Below are positions 1 through 11,545 of a DNA stretch of 64,000 bases, one piece after another. Source of the DNA: Pyrenophora tritici-repentis (taxonomy: Eukaryota; Ascomycota; Dothideomycetes; Pleosporales; Pleosporaceae); NCBI RefSeq assembly GCF_003171515.1, contig NC_089394.1, positions 2,480,001 through 2,544,000 of the forward strand, written 5' to 3'. How positions within the stretch are numbered: position 1 is the first letter of the stretch; every line of letters starts with the position of its first letter. A program made the position numbers and the translations under genes. The notes beneath the pieces were generated by a model. It had not been told where the DNA came from, made no database searches, and saw only the letters and a program-made list of their open reading frames with translations.

Positions 1-1
1 G

Positions 2-568
2 AACCTGCTACGATATCTAAGGTCGACAGTGACATTGAAGCTACGCTACGGACCAGGGGGAGTACACTCGCAATTTGTCATCTACTCTGATGCTGACTGG
101 GCAAGCGACATGGTAGACCGAAAGAGCGTTTCAGGGAGCACTGCAATGTTCTACGGAGGTCCAATATCATGGTCTAGCAAGAAGCAACGGTCTGTTGCAA
201 CGTCAAGCTGCGAATCTGAATACATCGCACTATCAACATGCTGCAAGCAAGGCCAGTGGATTGCTCAAATGTTTAGAGATCTTGGGTTCCCAAAGTACAT
301 TGGAAAAGACACCAACAAGGTCCAGATGCTAGGAGACAACCAGGGTGCCATTGCACTTACAAAGAACCCTCACCTTCACGAAAGATCAAAGCACATCGAC
401 GTCTGTTATCATTTTATCCGAGACCTAGCAGAACAAGGCAAACTCGATGTGGCCTACGTTCCAACTGCAGACATGGTGGCTGATGGAATGACAAAGCCAT
501 TGCAGCGAGTCGCATTCGAGAGATTCAAGAACCAATTAGGAGTTGTCCTTGGACCGGACCTGCCCTGA
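2..568 (+). mobile_element. Ty1/copia retrotransposon polyprotein, RNase H end (5' truncated by window)
   Basis: This frame is open from the window edge and encodes the C-terminal reverse-transcriptase connection and RNase H domain of a copia-type Pol. Visible landmarks are the SDADWA motif, WSSKKQ, the SSCESEY acidic motif, GDNQGA and the closing HIDVCYHFIRD and ADGMTKPL segments, all typical of Ty1/copia RNase H. The apparent GTG start at 29 is not real, because the frame continues upstream (YLRSTVTLKLRY). No stop or frameshift interrupts the visible part, so the element is either young or not heavily mutated here. It ends directly before a polypurine tract and an LTR. Whether the whole element is intact cannot be judged from this window. 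Confidence 0.93.
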
Positions 569-575
569 GGGGGAG
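568..575 (+). promoter_or_regulatory. polypurine tract of the copia element
   Basis: A purine run (AGGGGGAG) lies between the Pol stop codon and the TGTTA start of the putative LTR. This is the expected position for the plus-strand priming site of an LTR retrotransposon. Confidence 0.6.
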
Positions 576-810
576 TGTTAAGAATATGTTAGGTTCAGTC
601 CAGGTCGGCGAGGTGAGGTTCGTGGAGTAAGCCCGAGCAGAAGGACCGACGCGGAATGATGATCTGTCATGTACGTCCTAAGATCATCATAACAACAAGT
701 AGATAGAACAATAGCTCTTAGTGAAGTTCAATCCAATACAGGGTTACCTTTCGTACCTCTACTCGGTCGCCTATGGTAGTCATACCACCAGAGGAGACCT
801 TGTTCTAACA
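576..810 (+). repeat. putative 3' LTR of the copia element
   Basis: The segment begins TGTTA and ends TAACA, a perfect 5-bp terminal inverted repeat of the TG...CA type, and starts immediately after the polypurine tract. At 235 bp it is a plausible size for a fungal copia LTR. The left LTR is outside the window, so the right boundary rests only on the inverted termini. The target-site duplication cannot be checked. Confidence 0.65.
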
Positions 811-958
811 CATACGTTAAGATCTTTATTGATGTACATCTCTAAGTGCAAACGCTATGATTCGCATTCGCGTTCGCAACGGCTTGCGTCTTTTGTAGCT
901 ATCTTGCGAAACTTTATCCCACGTAGGTCGATTACCGCAGATCCTACTCCTTCGGGTC

Positions 959-1042
959 GGGGGGATGGCGCAGTGGTAGTGCGCCTGGTTGCTTCTGCTA
1001 GCTTGCTCGCAGAGGTTGAAGGTTCGAATCCTTCTCCCCTCA
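959..1042 (+). tRNA. tRNA-like Pol III unit, isotype uncertain (intron or degenerate anticodon arm)
   Basis: A 7-bp acceptor stem (959-965 with 1035-1041, one G-U pair), a D arm with GCGC/GCGC and a perfect T arm (GAAGG loop CCTTC) can be drawn. The A box (TGGCGCAGTGG) and B box (GGTTCGAATCC) match the Pol III consensus closely. Between D and T arms there are 33 nt instead of the usual 23. No anticodon stem with a conventional 7-nt loop forms, but an alternative hairpin CTTCTGC/GCAGAGG does. It may be an intron-bearing tRNA, a decayed copy or a tRNA-derived element. A T5 run at 1113-1117 could end transcription. I do not assign an amino acid. Confidence 0.5.
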
Positions 1043-2340
1043 CCGCTATAATAATTCTATTATTCTAGCTTTACCAAAAAACATCGAACGGCTCCTTTCG
1101 AAACCTGGAAAGTTTTTCACCAATACCCCGCACGCTTAACGCTAGCCGCCGCCGTACAACCGAGCCACAAAGTACCGCCGAGACGAAAATATGCCGCAAC
1201 TGCCGCTATATACAACAAACGTTCAAGGTCCCATGACTTTTTCCCCTACGAGGTTTTTTTCAGTCTTAGGAGCACGGGGTTATTATAGCAAAGGGATTGG
1301 TCACAAAGGTGGAGATAAACGGGTGTCTATTACAAGGTCTCTCTCTCTTTCCTGTATAGAAGCAAAAAACCCAAACCCCCATAGTCAAACTCGACCAAAG
1401 AAACGAAATCCTACGGGTATAGAGGGAAAAAACTAGTCAAACGGCCCTAGGCCACCGTCCTACATAGTCTCTGACTGAAAAAGGACGTTAATGGATACTA
1501 CTACTACTACTACTACTCCTTCGGGTCCATCCGCAACCACCCAGCGACATCCTGTCACCTCGGGTAATATTCCACTCCACTGAAGACCTTTACCCCTACA
1601 CCTAACGCACGTTATCCACCTTTGTTCTCCAAACGCCTTGAACACGAGGCCCCCTCGCCCAAAATGTAGACATTTCCGTGCTCCCCCACTCACCCTTTAC
1701 GCATTGATCCACACACGTCATCTAAAGCCGGCACTAGGTAGCACTGACCCACCACACGCACACAACGTGTCTGTGTCGGCAAACCATCCATCAGCAATCA
1801 CGCCGCGAGGATACATGATATACCGTGAATCGGTGCTGATGCGGCGTTTTAGGAACGGCCCGCGTGGGTACGGGGACTACCAGTATGGACAGACCCGCCG
1901 CGAGTAGTCAAAAGGGTTTGCGCATACTATTTTCTGTCGATCAAATTTCGTGACATGGCGTTAGCGAGGCAATTGCCTTAACCGAAGAGCATGCGAACGG
2001 GCTGTATGTGCAGATGCAGGGTGGCATAAGTCCAGAGCGCACGAGCTGAAAGCGCTTGTGCGTGGCGGAGTGGGTTTGGTTAAAAAACGGGGTCCGTATG
2101 GGTTCGCGGCACCAGGGTGAGGTATGCATGGCTCTATATCACTGTGCATGGGGCGTAAGCTGGTGGAGGGGAAGGGGAGCGGGAGTGGCGGTAAAAACAA
2201 AAACAAAAACTGGAGGATATAGGCCTCCCATGGGACGATTGGATGAGAACTTGGATGCTTGCTAAAGCTATGTCATTTACAAATTTTATACCGTTGAGCT
2301 ATATGTGTGCTTCGAGTCATTGGGAGGGTGTGCATATCCC
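1043..2340. other. intergenic, no gene seen
   Basis: Only short overlapping frames without family features occur here. It contains a (TAC)7 microsatellite near 1496-1516 and an AAAAAC-repeat tract near 2195-2210. It lies between the tRNA-like unit and the 3' end of the UNC93-like gene. Confidence 0.6.
1496..1516 (+). repeat. (TAC)7 microsatellite
   Basis: Seven uninterrupted TAC units in intergenic DNA. Confidence 0.9.
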
Positions 2341-3953
2341 TTAGGCTTTTTCTCCACGATCCAATGAGCCCCCCTTCTCAACCTCCGTGACTTCTCCGCC
2401 CTGCTTGTTTGAAGCTGCACTGGAGCCGGCTTCCAGTGCCGGTGTCCACCCTTCTTCCTGTAGGACATGATTCGGAATAACTGCCCCTTCTTCTGTCTTG
2501 TCGTAGTTCGTGTCCTTTATGTGATAGATTCCAAGGTAGTAGAAGCTTGCAATGCCCATGACGTAGAATAAGAGGATACCACCTGCTTCGGCAATGAAGG
2601 GAATCTTGATGCTGTCTAGGCCGAAGCAGATTGCTTCGCCTGCGCCGAGGACTCCACGGAAAACGCCAACGTAGTGGGTGAGTTTATGTGGCGAGTTTGT
2701 GAGGGATCCAATCCAGTAGTATACTATGTTGTGCCATAGCTGCGAGAAGACCCAGTTCAGCATGAACAGGAAGAAGATCCAACCGAATTTTGGATCTGTC
2801 CAATCCGTAGGGTGAGTGGGTGGGCTGTTACGGTCGTAGTTGCGGGTGCGAATCTAGATTGTGGTTAATACGTTGAGCATGTGTGTGAAATGGCGTTAAG
2901 ACCTACCATCTCCCAGACCCAGGCGATAACCAGAGGCACACAGACTCCAGTCAAACCAACCAATCCACGCTTTCGGCGTCCCCAGCCTGGGTAGTCAAGA
3001 ACGTATTGCAAAGCCCAGCCCGCAGGTATCTGCAAAACCACAGCGATGAAGGATAATAGTGAGCGCGTGCGGAGGTTGTTGTTAAAAGCTAAAAGATAGT
3101 AAGCAATGAAGACAAAAATCTTTGGGCAAGGCTTACCATTAACTGATCCGCTGTATACCAGGAACCCCTCAGAAGGCAAGAAAGCGGGTAGCATCATGAG
3201 CAACATGGGGTCTTTGAATACCAAAAGATTCGATCTGAGCTCCTCCCAAGCTCCTCTTGGCCGATCAACAGCTACTACTGAGCCATCATCTCTTTTGAGC
3301 TTGTGTGGTCGTAGCAGGAAAAGGCACAGCAAACCACCGACGACCATGATGGCGATGAAGGAGATGTAAACTGAACGAGGGACGCCCGCGACAGTATCGG
3401 AATCTCTGTTGATGATGACGGGTATGATACCGCTAATGACGGAGCCAAGCGCTTGCATGTTCATCAATATCGTTGCATAGGAGCCCTTTTCTCTTTCTTC
3501 TGGGTATGCTGTTGCGACATAACCAGCGGTGATGAAGACCATGCCTGCGCCGATTCCGATAATGGGACCTGCAGCGTATGGATAACCTTTTTTGCCAGTC
3601 TCATCGTAGTACCAGAGGGATCCGACATATACAGCGTATGTTTGAACTCCGATGCACATGGTGACACCAGGACCCAGTTTGTTCAAGATGGAGCCACCGA
3701 AAGAGGATGAGAGAAACCATACTGGAAATGATCAGTATGTATCCCACACATGGTCCACATACAAAAGTTTACCTGCACATAAAGTCGCATTGACGACTTG
3801 AACGACCTGTGCTGAGTCCGGCCTTCCACCACCGGCACCCAGTAGATTGAGGGCGACATAGATGCCTGCAGATGAACCAACACCTATACCTGCAATCAGC
3901 ATCTGAACCCAGGGTCCATGGTAACGTAATTGGGGAAAGTTCAGAAAACCCAT
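2341..3953 (-). CDS. UNC93-like / DUF895 multi-pass membrane protein (MFS-like)
   Basis: Four exons (3953-3773, 3721-3137, 3088-2907, 2853-2341) splice through 51-, 48- and 53-nt introns into 486 residues. The family signature is clear: a first membrane helix, then VWFLSSSFGGSILNKLGPGV, a region of alternating hydrophobic segments and loops, and the NNLRTRSLLSF element in exon 3. About ten to twelve membrane helices are expected from family knowledge. The tail is hydrophilic (DTNYDKTEEG onward) and probably cytosolic. The ATG has a good context (CATAATGG) after a pyrimidine-rich leader. Fungal relatives are plasma-membrane or vacuolar proteins of uncertain transport role, so no substrate is assigned. 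The middle intron is stop-free and a multiple of three, so retention would add 16 residues. Confidence 0.88.
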
Positions 3954-4835
3954 TATGGTTCACGCCAGTCCTTCGCTAGCAAACGATGCGATACAACAAC
4001 GAGCAAAGAACAATGAACTGGTAAAACTAGCAGAGAAGGGTAGGAGACGCCGGGGAGTAGTAACTTTAAGCCATCCATCCTTGCACCTGCTCCAGAAGGC
4101 GTAGTCAGGAGTGGGTTGAATCTGCAGCGTTCAAGGCAGCACGGCCCTCCTGACGCGAGGGAAAGCAAGGTCCACGACATGCTGCGGCCGCCACCGGTAG
4201 ATAGCTACATGTCCGAAGTGACTAGGGTGCTGTCGCAAGGCATTCAGGACGCTGATGATCCGTCCCCCGCGATTGGAGCTAAGACATCATGCACCTCTCA
4301 AGGCTTGGTACGTACGAGCATTAGTGTGAAATGTGGCTTGCCGACGAACCACACGTCCGTGATAACGGCTCGTCAGACTTTGGTATACAATTACAGTACC
4401 ATGTATTCTGACTCGCTCGGGGCGGATTTCATACCGTTCGCACAAAGTCAGGGTAAGCCGAGCAAAAAAGGAATTTGGGGTAATTTGGAGAAGTCTGGAC
4501 CCACGTTGAACCCTGCGTTTATTGGAAAGAGCATCCAAGAGTGCCACAACAAAATGTCAAACCAGTCAGCGCATTCAAACAATCTCTATTTGTCGGCTTC
4601 CAAGAGTCAGAAGAAGAAGTAGCGATGTTTTGGGAGTGTGGTTTGACGTTTTGCACGTACCAAGGTGGGTTTTCTTCGTTTCTGACCAGAGCTCCACCAT
4701 AACGCCACGGGGGGCCTTGGACGGACCTACGATGCACCGGATGTACGGGTCCGAATGTTCCACCAGGGCGCAAATGACCTCGCCTCCGCTGCAATGGTAT
4801 TCTCTAGGCGGCCCGTTCCTCTGGCTTCCGTTTGT
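3954..4835. other. intergenic between AlkB 3' end and UNC93-like 5' end
   Basis: It holds the probable promoter and leader of the UNC93-like gene at its left edge and the 3' flank of the AlkB gene at its right edge. A 168-codon plus-strand frame (4116-4622) has no recognisable domain and low-complexity composition, so it is not called. Confidence 0.6.
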
Positions 4836-5988
4836 CTAATCCCACACCTGCCGACAGCTGACATTGATACGCTTAGTACCCATATAACCTTTCCACTTCT
4901 TGTAGGCCTTCTCCTCAGCTGAAGTAGAGCCTGGCGTCCCAACTGGCCAACTTGCGAGATGTGCTGGGCATGTGCTTGGGATCGAACGTGCCATCGCATG
5001 CCATGCCCATCGAGCATTACCTGTGAGATGCACAACATCACCACTGTGAACTCGGATCGCGACACTTCTTGGTGCATCCTCCCCTTCTCCATCATCCTCT
5101 CCCCTAGCCATGAGAAATATGCCATCGCAACCGACACTGAAGCTTGCGAGCGCTCGTTGGCATTGCTCGCTAACGTCGCGGTGTACAGGCATAAAGTCCT
5201 TGGCCGAGTACATCAGAACAACGCCAGATTCGGGCCGAATATGTGGGAAAAGACCAGTGACTAGTGTTGAGAGGTCTTCTGGGAATGGCGTTGCATGCTT
5301 TGCATAACTACGAGTCGGCCAGTCGTATTGTTCCCCTAGCGTGAGCCAGCGAAGCTTAGTGTAGAGAAATTGCTCATTATTGAGTGGTTTCTGTTTATCA
5401 GGATTCTTTGGTATCAGAAAGTCCTCTTCCTCTGCGCGCCCGCGAAGGAAGAAGTTGCTGTCAAACCTTAGTCCTTCTGATGTAGGCTTCGGTGGGTACG
5501 GAATATCGTAATCCACCTGAAGGTTGATTTTGTGGCCTGGGTCGGCCAAATCCCTATGCATCAGACATGAAGTAAAGAGCACTTGGGTCTCGGGTGGAAG
5601 AAGGCCAGAGATGACCTGAAGACCAGGGAAATCCCGGTGTTCGAAAATCTGTGCGTCTTCTGCAGGTACCGATAGTGCTTTACCCCTTGCATAAGCCTGG
5701 CAAGCAGCCTCGATTTGAGCAGCTGGGATGATACCTGCGGGGCGCCATATATCTTTCCGTTCTTCGCTAAAATGATCACGTTTGCTGAGATCAAAAATGT
5801 CTGGATCATTCTCTAGGTCGGCTTTGCGCATGCTTTGGTATCGCCAATGCTCCTTTTGAATAAATTGCGGTGGCGTTGCATGAGTGTCATGATGCACGGA
5901 GCCTTTCTACACTCTCAGTCAGCCACACCCCCTCAAATTGTATTAGTGACCTACGAACGCGTTCAGTTGCATCCGTAGATAGGTCCAT
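4836..5988 (-). CDS. AlkB-family 2-oxoglutarate/Fe(II) dioxygenase (ALKBH1-like)
   Basis: Two exons (5988-5955 and 5902-4836, 52-nt intron with a GCTGAC branch site) give 366 residues. The large frame alone would have to start at GTG; the short upstream exon MDLSTDATERVR supplies an ATG and keeps frame. The double-stranded beta-helix iron site is visible: H252 and D254 in MPVHRDVSE, and H313 in AWHAMARS. R356 and R362 in KRINVSCRQ are the 2-oxoglutarate-binding arginines. LRWLTLGEQYDW (about residues 195-206) is typical of the ALKBH1 branch. Such enzymes oxidatively demethylate nucleic acids, but the actual substrate (DNA, tRNA or mRNA) cannot be read from sequence. No catalytic residue is missing. 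Confidence 0.88.
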
Positions 5989-8345
5989 GTTTGCAACAGG
6001 GTACAAAGGGACACGCCGAGTGAAGGGGCGAAGTGGCGGAAGAAGAAAATATGGCCTCGTCACGGAGACAAAAACACTCTGCCTGGGCAGCATCTACCAG
6101 TCAACAAGAATCCGGACGAATAATAAAGCCGGTTTTGATGGAGTCTACGACGCCAGTATTGAGCCTGACTGCAGCGAAAAGATCGAAGGTAGAGAGATCC
6201 GTGCGTTCGCTTGTCCACAAGCCCCGCGCTTGCACCTTCTCCACCTGACAGATCTAGAGCCGCCTATCCCCCATTTCTCGGAATAAAGTTCTAGCATCTT
6301 GAGCTCTGGAAGGCTCCTTGCCCTAGCTCCCGGCTAGCTCAAATCATGGAACAATCCGTCATTACTGAAACGACACTAGATGAATCACTCCCAAATGTAA
6401 GCTAGTCAGCTGTAGACTTGGTACCACTCAGCAAGCATGGCTTCTCGTCCTAGTGCCATTAACTAGACCTTGACGTCGGCCTTTGCTGCGTGCCTTACAT
6501 ATTGGATACGCTGCGGAACCTCATCTACGATCGGTCCGAGATGCAATAGACCTGGCCCAGTAGTCGAACAGTGTCAGGTCTTCTGACCTGAGAACACATA
6601 TCATCTAGTTCTATCCTAGAGGCTGTTGGTTGGTTTGCAATAACGATGGTGGGGTTCTATCTCACACCAAAGCGGATGTACATCAATTGCGAAAACTGAA
6701 CCTCATCTTATCATGGGATGTTACTTAGGTTTAAGCGACGGTTAAAACGGTCAAGCTGTGGCCCATCTAGCATCCAAGAAGCATGAGAGAACTGCGACTT
6801 AGGGACTGGGTAGGCCGGGCGGGATGGACAAGAAGAGCTTGACGAGAGCTCTACCCAGCTTTCTCGGCACTTGTCTCAGCTCACAAGAAAAGCGGCGAGT
6901 GGCACTGCTAATGGCTACGTGCGGCTGTTGGGATTGGGATGGTGTTTCTAGAGAAATTGTCTCTGGTTGCGCCGACACTGTTGGCTCCATGGTTGTTTGT
7001 TACCATGGTCGATAAGTCCTGGTTGCTCCGATGGCAAGGTCGAAAGCTATTCCATCTCTCTGGACTCGTTGTACAGGATTTCTGGATGATTTCGCTACTT
7101 CAATGGTGAAGCAGGAAATCGGAGTGTTACTGGCAACGTATTGGCTTCTTGTACGCAGATGGAGTGTTTTGAGTCCGTCGTGACGGGACGAGGATGTTTT
7201 GGGAATCAAGGTAGCTGGCGAAGAAGCGATTGAGCTTGATGAGCGACCATCCCAGACCCACTGCAGTGCCCTCCAATCAATTTCATCGGCAATTGATGGA
7301 TTGTGTCGCGTTGTATTTGTGGCTGGGGATTATCGAATCATCTCGACCGTTTTTACCGTTTTGTCGATGATTCGCTAGTATATCTGACGCCGTTGACGAT
7401 TCCTATCCGTCCAAACAGTGTCTTCCGCCCCATCTATGCAGTTGTCCGCCTCTATGACGATACGAACAATCATATTTCTAGCAAATTTAGATGGTCATCT
7501 GTGTGTTTGTTTGTATGTATGTGTGTGTGTGTGTGTGTGTGTGTTGGAGGGTATGTGACTCTGTATGGACGAGGCTGAAGCCGTCGGGACGTTCGCGTGA
7601 GGAGTCTGACGGACAGGCCGGTAGGGCGGCGAGTAGCTCCGATAGGGGCTGTGGCAAGTTATCATTTTGCTCTATAGAGTAATTGCTGATTAAGATAGAT
7701 AGTTTGCTGCGATCGTGCGCGTTTGTCCCCTTTTGTTGAGGTGAAGGACGCGCCAGTTTAGGTTTGTGACCAGGGGGCACGTACAGTGCGCCGTATCGCT
7801 TCAGTCTCCATTTGCTTTGATCCGTCGATATCTTCCAATGTCATCCTTCGTCTAAAATATGCGTAGGCTGTCGGGGCTCTACATATTGTTGACGAGTGTC
7901 ACTGTGGATGGTCCTGCCGCCTGCAGAAAGGAGCCGCGTCGTTCAGGATGGGCGTTTATAGGGAGTATAGCGTAAATGACGGTCGCAGCATAGGAAACTT
8001 TGGAAGACGGTCTCCAGTCTGCAGGTAAAAAAATCAAGTACATGGCCACGTGTAAGACTGGTCTTGGTGAAAAGGAGGCTGAGGCGCGTAGAGGGTATGC
8101 GGCGCAGCCTTGCTCATGCATGGGGCCAACACCCACAACGAAGAAATATAGCCGCCAGGCAGCCGTTTTGTGACTTCTGCACGGTATGGTATCATTTTGC
8201 TCATCATTTTCACCGAGAGAAAGCGAGTGGTAGAAAGAAAAAATTCTTGTACTTCATTCTGTCACACTAACTCCTGAAATCTCGTGTTCTCAGCAACTAG
8301 ATTAGCCCTGTGTAGTACTTCGAATCCCATACGGAAAACGAAGCG
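5989..8345. other. gene-poor region
   Basis: About 2.4 kb upstream of the AlkB gene with only frames under 140 codons, none showing a domain, signal peptide or consistent splicing. A GT microsatellite sits near 7521. The left edge probably carries the AlkB promoter. Confidence 0.5.
7521..7544 (+). repeat. (GT)12 microsatellite
   Basis: Twelve perfect GT units preceded by an imperfect TGTA/TTTG-rich stretch (7501-7520). Confidence 0.9.
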
Positions 8346-8910
8346 CTATTTGATGCCGTGAGTCTGCCTTCCGTTCGGTTTGGCACCGTTCGTCGTCACT
8401 GCGGTCACTTGCGCCCCATCGATGTCTGCCTGAATGTCTGTAACGCACGTGCACGCCGCGGCAGAAGATGGACCAGCCAACATCCTGTCAGCATGATCAG
8501 TCGAGCCCGTGGCGTAAGGGTCGTCTAGGAGGCTGATAATGGCACGGTGGTCGTCGCTCGATCCGAGACATACCGCATGTATTGCTTGATGGTGGGTACA
8601 TGGGTGTTGTGGCACACCTTTCCGGGCTTTGGCGCGTCAGCACTCTAATCGAAATGATTACAGGTCGTAGTGTACCTTCTTCAGGAGAAGCAGCGGTGCC
8701 TGGATTCTGTTGGGTGGGGACCCACGTCCCCACACCCAACAAGTCACTGCTGTAGCCTTGGAAAGTACTGCCAACATTTTTGATATCTTTGAAGTTGCTG
8801 GAAGATTCGTAATGATGTTCTTCCAGAGAAGATCGTTTCCTGTCCTCCTGTTCTGAGGGGCCATACGTAGTAGCCCTCATGGTAGCAATTGAAGCATTCG
8901 ATGCATTCAT
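8346..8910 (-). CDS. tentative small protein of unknown function
   Basis: Exons 8910-8676 and 8617-8346 join in frame through a 58-nt intron (GTACAC donor, GCTGAC branch site, AAAG acceptor) to give 168 residues. Support is circumstantial: a TATAAG box about 80 bp upstream, a pyrimidine-rich leader free of upstream ATG, and an ATG followed by a fairly polar protein (for example SSNFKDIKNVGSTFQG). There is no signal peptide, membrane helix or domain I recognise. The second half is rich in Ala, Asp, Thr and His with several Cys. A strong hairpin lies within the first exon. An alternative is that only the first frame (8910-8497) is translated, or that nothing is. Confidence 0.42.
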
Positions 8911-8987
8911 GATGCGAGAATTGTATGCGACAGTAGCGATGTATGAAAGCTTTTGAAAAGTGATGAGTATAGGCGCGCAAGGTGCTA

Positions 8988-8993
8988 CTTATA
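8988..8993 (-). promoter_or_regulatory. TATA-like box upstream of the tentative 168-aa gene
   Basis: TATAAG on the minus strand, 78-83 bp before the ATG at 8910. Confidence 0.4.
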
Positions 8994-10892
8994 CGTGCCC
9001 ATGCTGGTTCATGCTGGATTGAAATGAGCCACTCCCACGAGAGTGAGACAGCCTACCTTGGGAGGGCAGTCGATTAGACAAATCACTTCGCGGAATCGGC
9101 ATGACTCGCTACCTAGTTATTCATTTCATCTTGTCTTACTACTCTAGTAAGCAGAAGCTTGATGGGGAAGGAGTAGGGCATGTGCAGCGGATACTTCCCC
9201 CTTCCCCGACAAGCTTGTCCCATTGTAGAAGGTGTCCTTTGTCCAGGACGTGGCTAGAATTCAACTTGATACCATTTCATTGGCATGGAAGAACGGAAGC
9301 TCCCCCATCGAATGCCGTGTAAGCCTTAATGCCGGCTCGAACAAGCCACCGGGCCGATCCCGATACGAGACACAGCAGATGGTACTGACTGGATGGGAAC
9401 TGGTCTAAATCATAAGGTACAGCATTGTTTCGTGTATCACGAGTATGAACCAATCCAAAAAGTCTGGTCGCATACTGTGACTCACGGTAAAGATGCCCTT
9501 GACACGGGGGACTCAGAAAACCTAGTTTCTATGCAGTGCTCAGCCCGAAATTTTGCTTCCGGGCCGACCGTACCGATGATGGTATCATCAAATAACAGCG
9601 GGGAAGCGATTCATTCATGTCCCGACGAGCGCATCATTGTGCATTTTGCGCTGCTTGGGCCGCAACGCAGGCGAAATCCTGCGAGTGCATGAACATAATG
9701 AATGCAAACAAAAAATTGACTCTAAGGGACCCTTAGTAGAGTTATCGCGCGGTGATTGCGGCTATCAGGCAGCATACCTATCGGCTCATAGGCGGGCAAC
9801 TCAGAGCGCTTGGAATCTAACGGTGTTACTAGTCGTAAGAGGAAAGAATAGGATCGTTAACCGCTTCCCCAAGCGAACAAAGATCATGTTGCATTCAACG
9901 ATAACGTAGATGCTGTTGCCATAACCCACACAGCCTGCCGAGTCTGTAAGAGATAGAAGCCTGCAGGAACCCGCTTCCCCGATGGTGTATAAGTACATCA
10001 CTCCACGCGGGTAATCAGGTTGAATTCTGTGACAGGTCATGATACTGCAGCACAGCTGATGACGTACCAATCGTCGTTCTAATAACTTTTAGTTGAGACT
10101 TCCGTACGTACTAAGATAAGATTTTCTCATTTAGTGATCTACAGGTTTTCATACGATATGGGTGTGTGCGGCAGTGTATGTGATGATGGCAGTGCTGAGA
10201 GTTAGTTCTGCGTACATCAATGCTTGGTTAAGCGAATATGCTGACGAAAAGTAGAAGTGGCTGGCTGTCAGATCTTCCACTATTGGCAGTCGACAATGCG
10301 TGATAACAAGGAAGCGGTGAAAAGGTCCTGCGTGTCTGTTTCCCTTGGCCTTGCGGTAGAATACAAAACATGAATTAAGGTTCACGTTATCCGGATTGCC
10401 GTGGCGAGCGCCCCCATGATAGCAGTTTAACGGTGTAGCACATGCACATGATCCTGGTTACGGAACATGGTACATTGACTGCTGGCGAATCTTATTAACC
10501 GAGCTCAGCCTTGCAACACAATTCCGGAGCATATCCGCCTGCTTCCTATTAACACTAACACTAAGCTGTAATAGAAGTGTAACTACGTGCACATGCGTTC
10601 GGCAGTGCAGTTCTCCGTTTGGTCGGTAAAATGGAGGACGCGCCACCAATCAGACGGTTCTGTACCTTCTAGTGACAGTCAGAAACTGGTCAAATCCTCT
10701 TGTTGATAACCTTTCTATCACATCAGTCAGAGATCTAGGCACGATCTAAAGTTACTGTTGCGCGTATCGGAACGTATTCAGACCAGGCTGGGAGGAGGTG
10801 CCAACGCACCAACCTGACAGGGAGCGGGGGAACGAGGCTCTGTTCCGACCTATTACTGAGCAATGTCACATAAGGACTATTATGCGACGATC

Positions 10893-10918
10893 TTACTATA
10901 GAGGATTACTATAGAGGA
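10893..10918 (+). repeat. 13-bp perfect tandem duplication
   Basis: TTACTATAGAGGA occurs twice in immediate succession. Confidence 0.85.
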
Positions 10919-11545
10919 ATGGTTTGTAGAAGAAGTGTTGGTGAAACCGTCAAGCGCTGTTCGTCCCCGTTTTTTGTATACTGATGACGTCATGGCTACC
11001 TCCGAAATATGACTAAGCGGGATTTGGCGCCTACGTGTGGTAACCATTTCCAACAAAACACCGAATCTTAGCTAGTACATCATGTAAAGTATGAATCTAG
11101 CTATACTTAGAAGAAATTCATCTATTATATCCAATATCGAAAGAATTTGAAGACCCCGAGTTGATGAGCATCATAACTTTCTTTACACCCTACCTCTACG
11201 AACGTACACTATCCATATGGCGGACCAAACTAAAGCACCAAAGATTACATAGATTTGATAAGATAGCTAACCAACTTGAGATTATTTTCCTTAGGATAGC
11301 ATGTACACCCCAGTACTGAAACATACAGCTGACCGGAACAGCTGCAGTTTTCTCTAAGATTGAATCTCAATTCCATTCCTATATACACCTCTTCATCACA
11401 TTGCCATCTCATTAAAAACAACAATTTATCATAAATCATAACCAATCCCTCGTCAACTATCACCCAACTTCGATGACAACCATCCAGGGCCTAGTAGACC
11501 TCTTGCCCCATCCACCTCACTCGCCTTCTCATCTAACCTACCCAC

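Larger units (their letters stand above)
8911..11545. other. gene-poor region
   Basis: About 2.6 kb without a supportable gene. The segment from roughly 10700 to 11450 is AT-richer than its surroundings and includes a perfect 13-bp tandem duplication. I see no LTR, terminal inverted repeat or transposase remnant. Confidence 0.5.

Noticed and set aside
4116..4622. 168-codon plus-strand frame
   Set aside because: No ATG-supported start, no domain, no splice pattern; it lies in a promoter/3' flank region.
8311..8340. A TTCGAATCC-like string near 8321 suggesting a second tRNA
   Set aside because: No acceptor, D or anticodon arm can be drawn around it.
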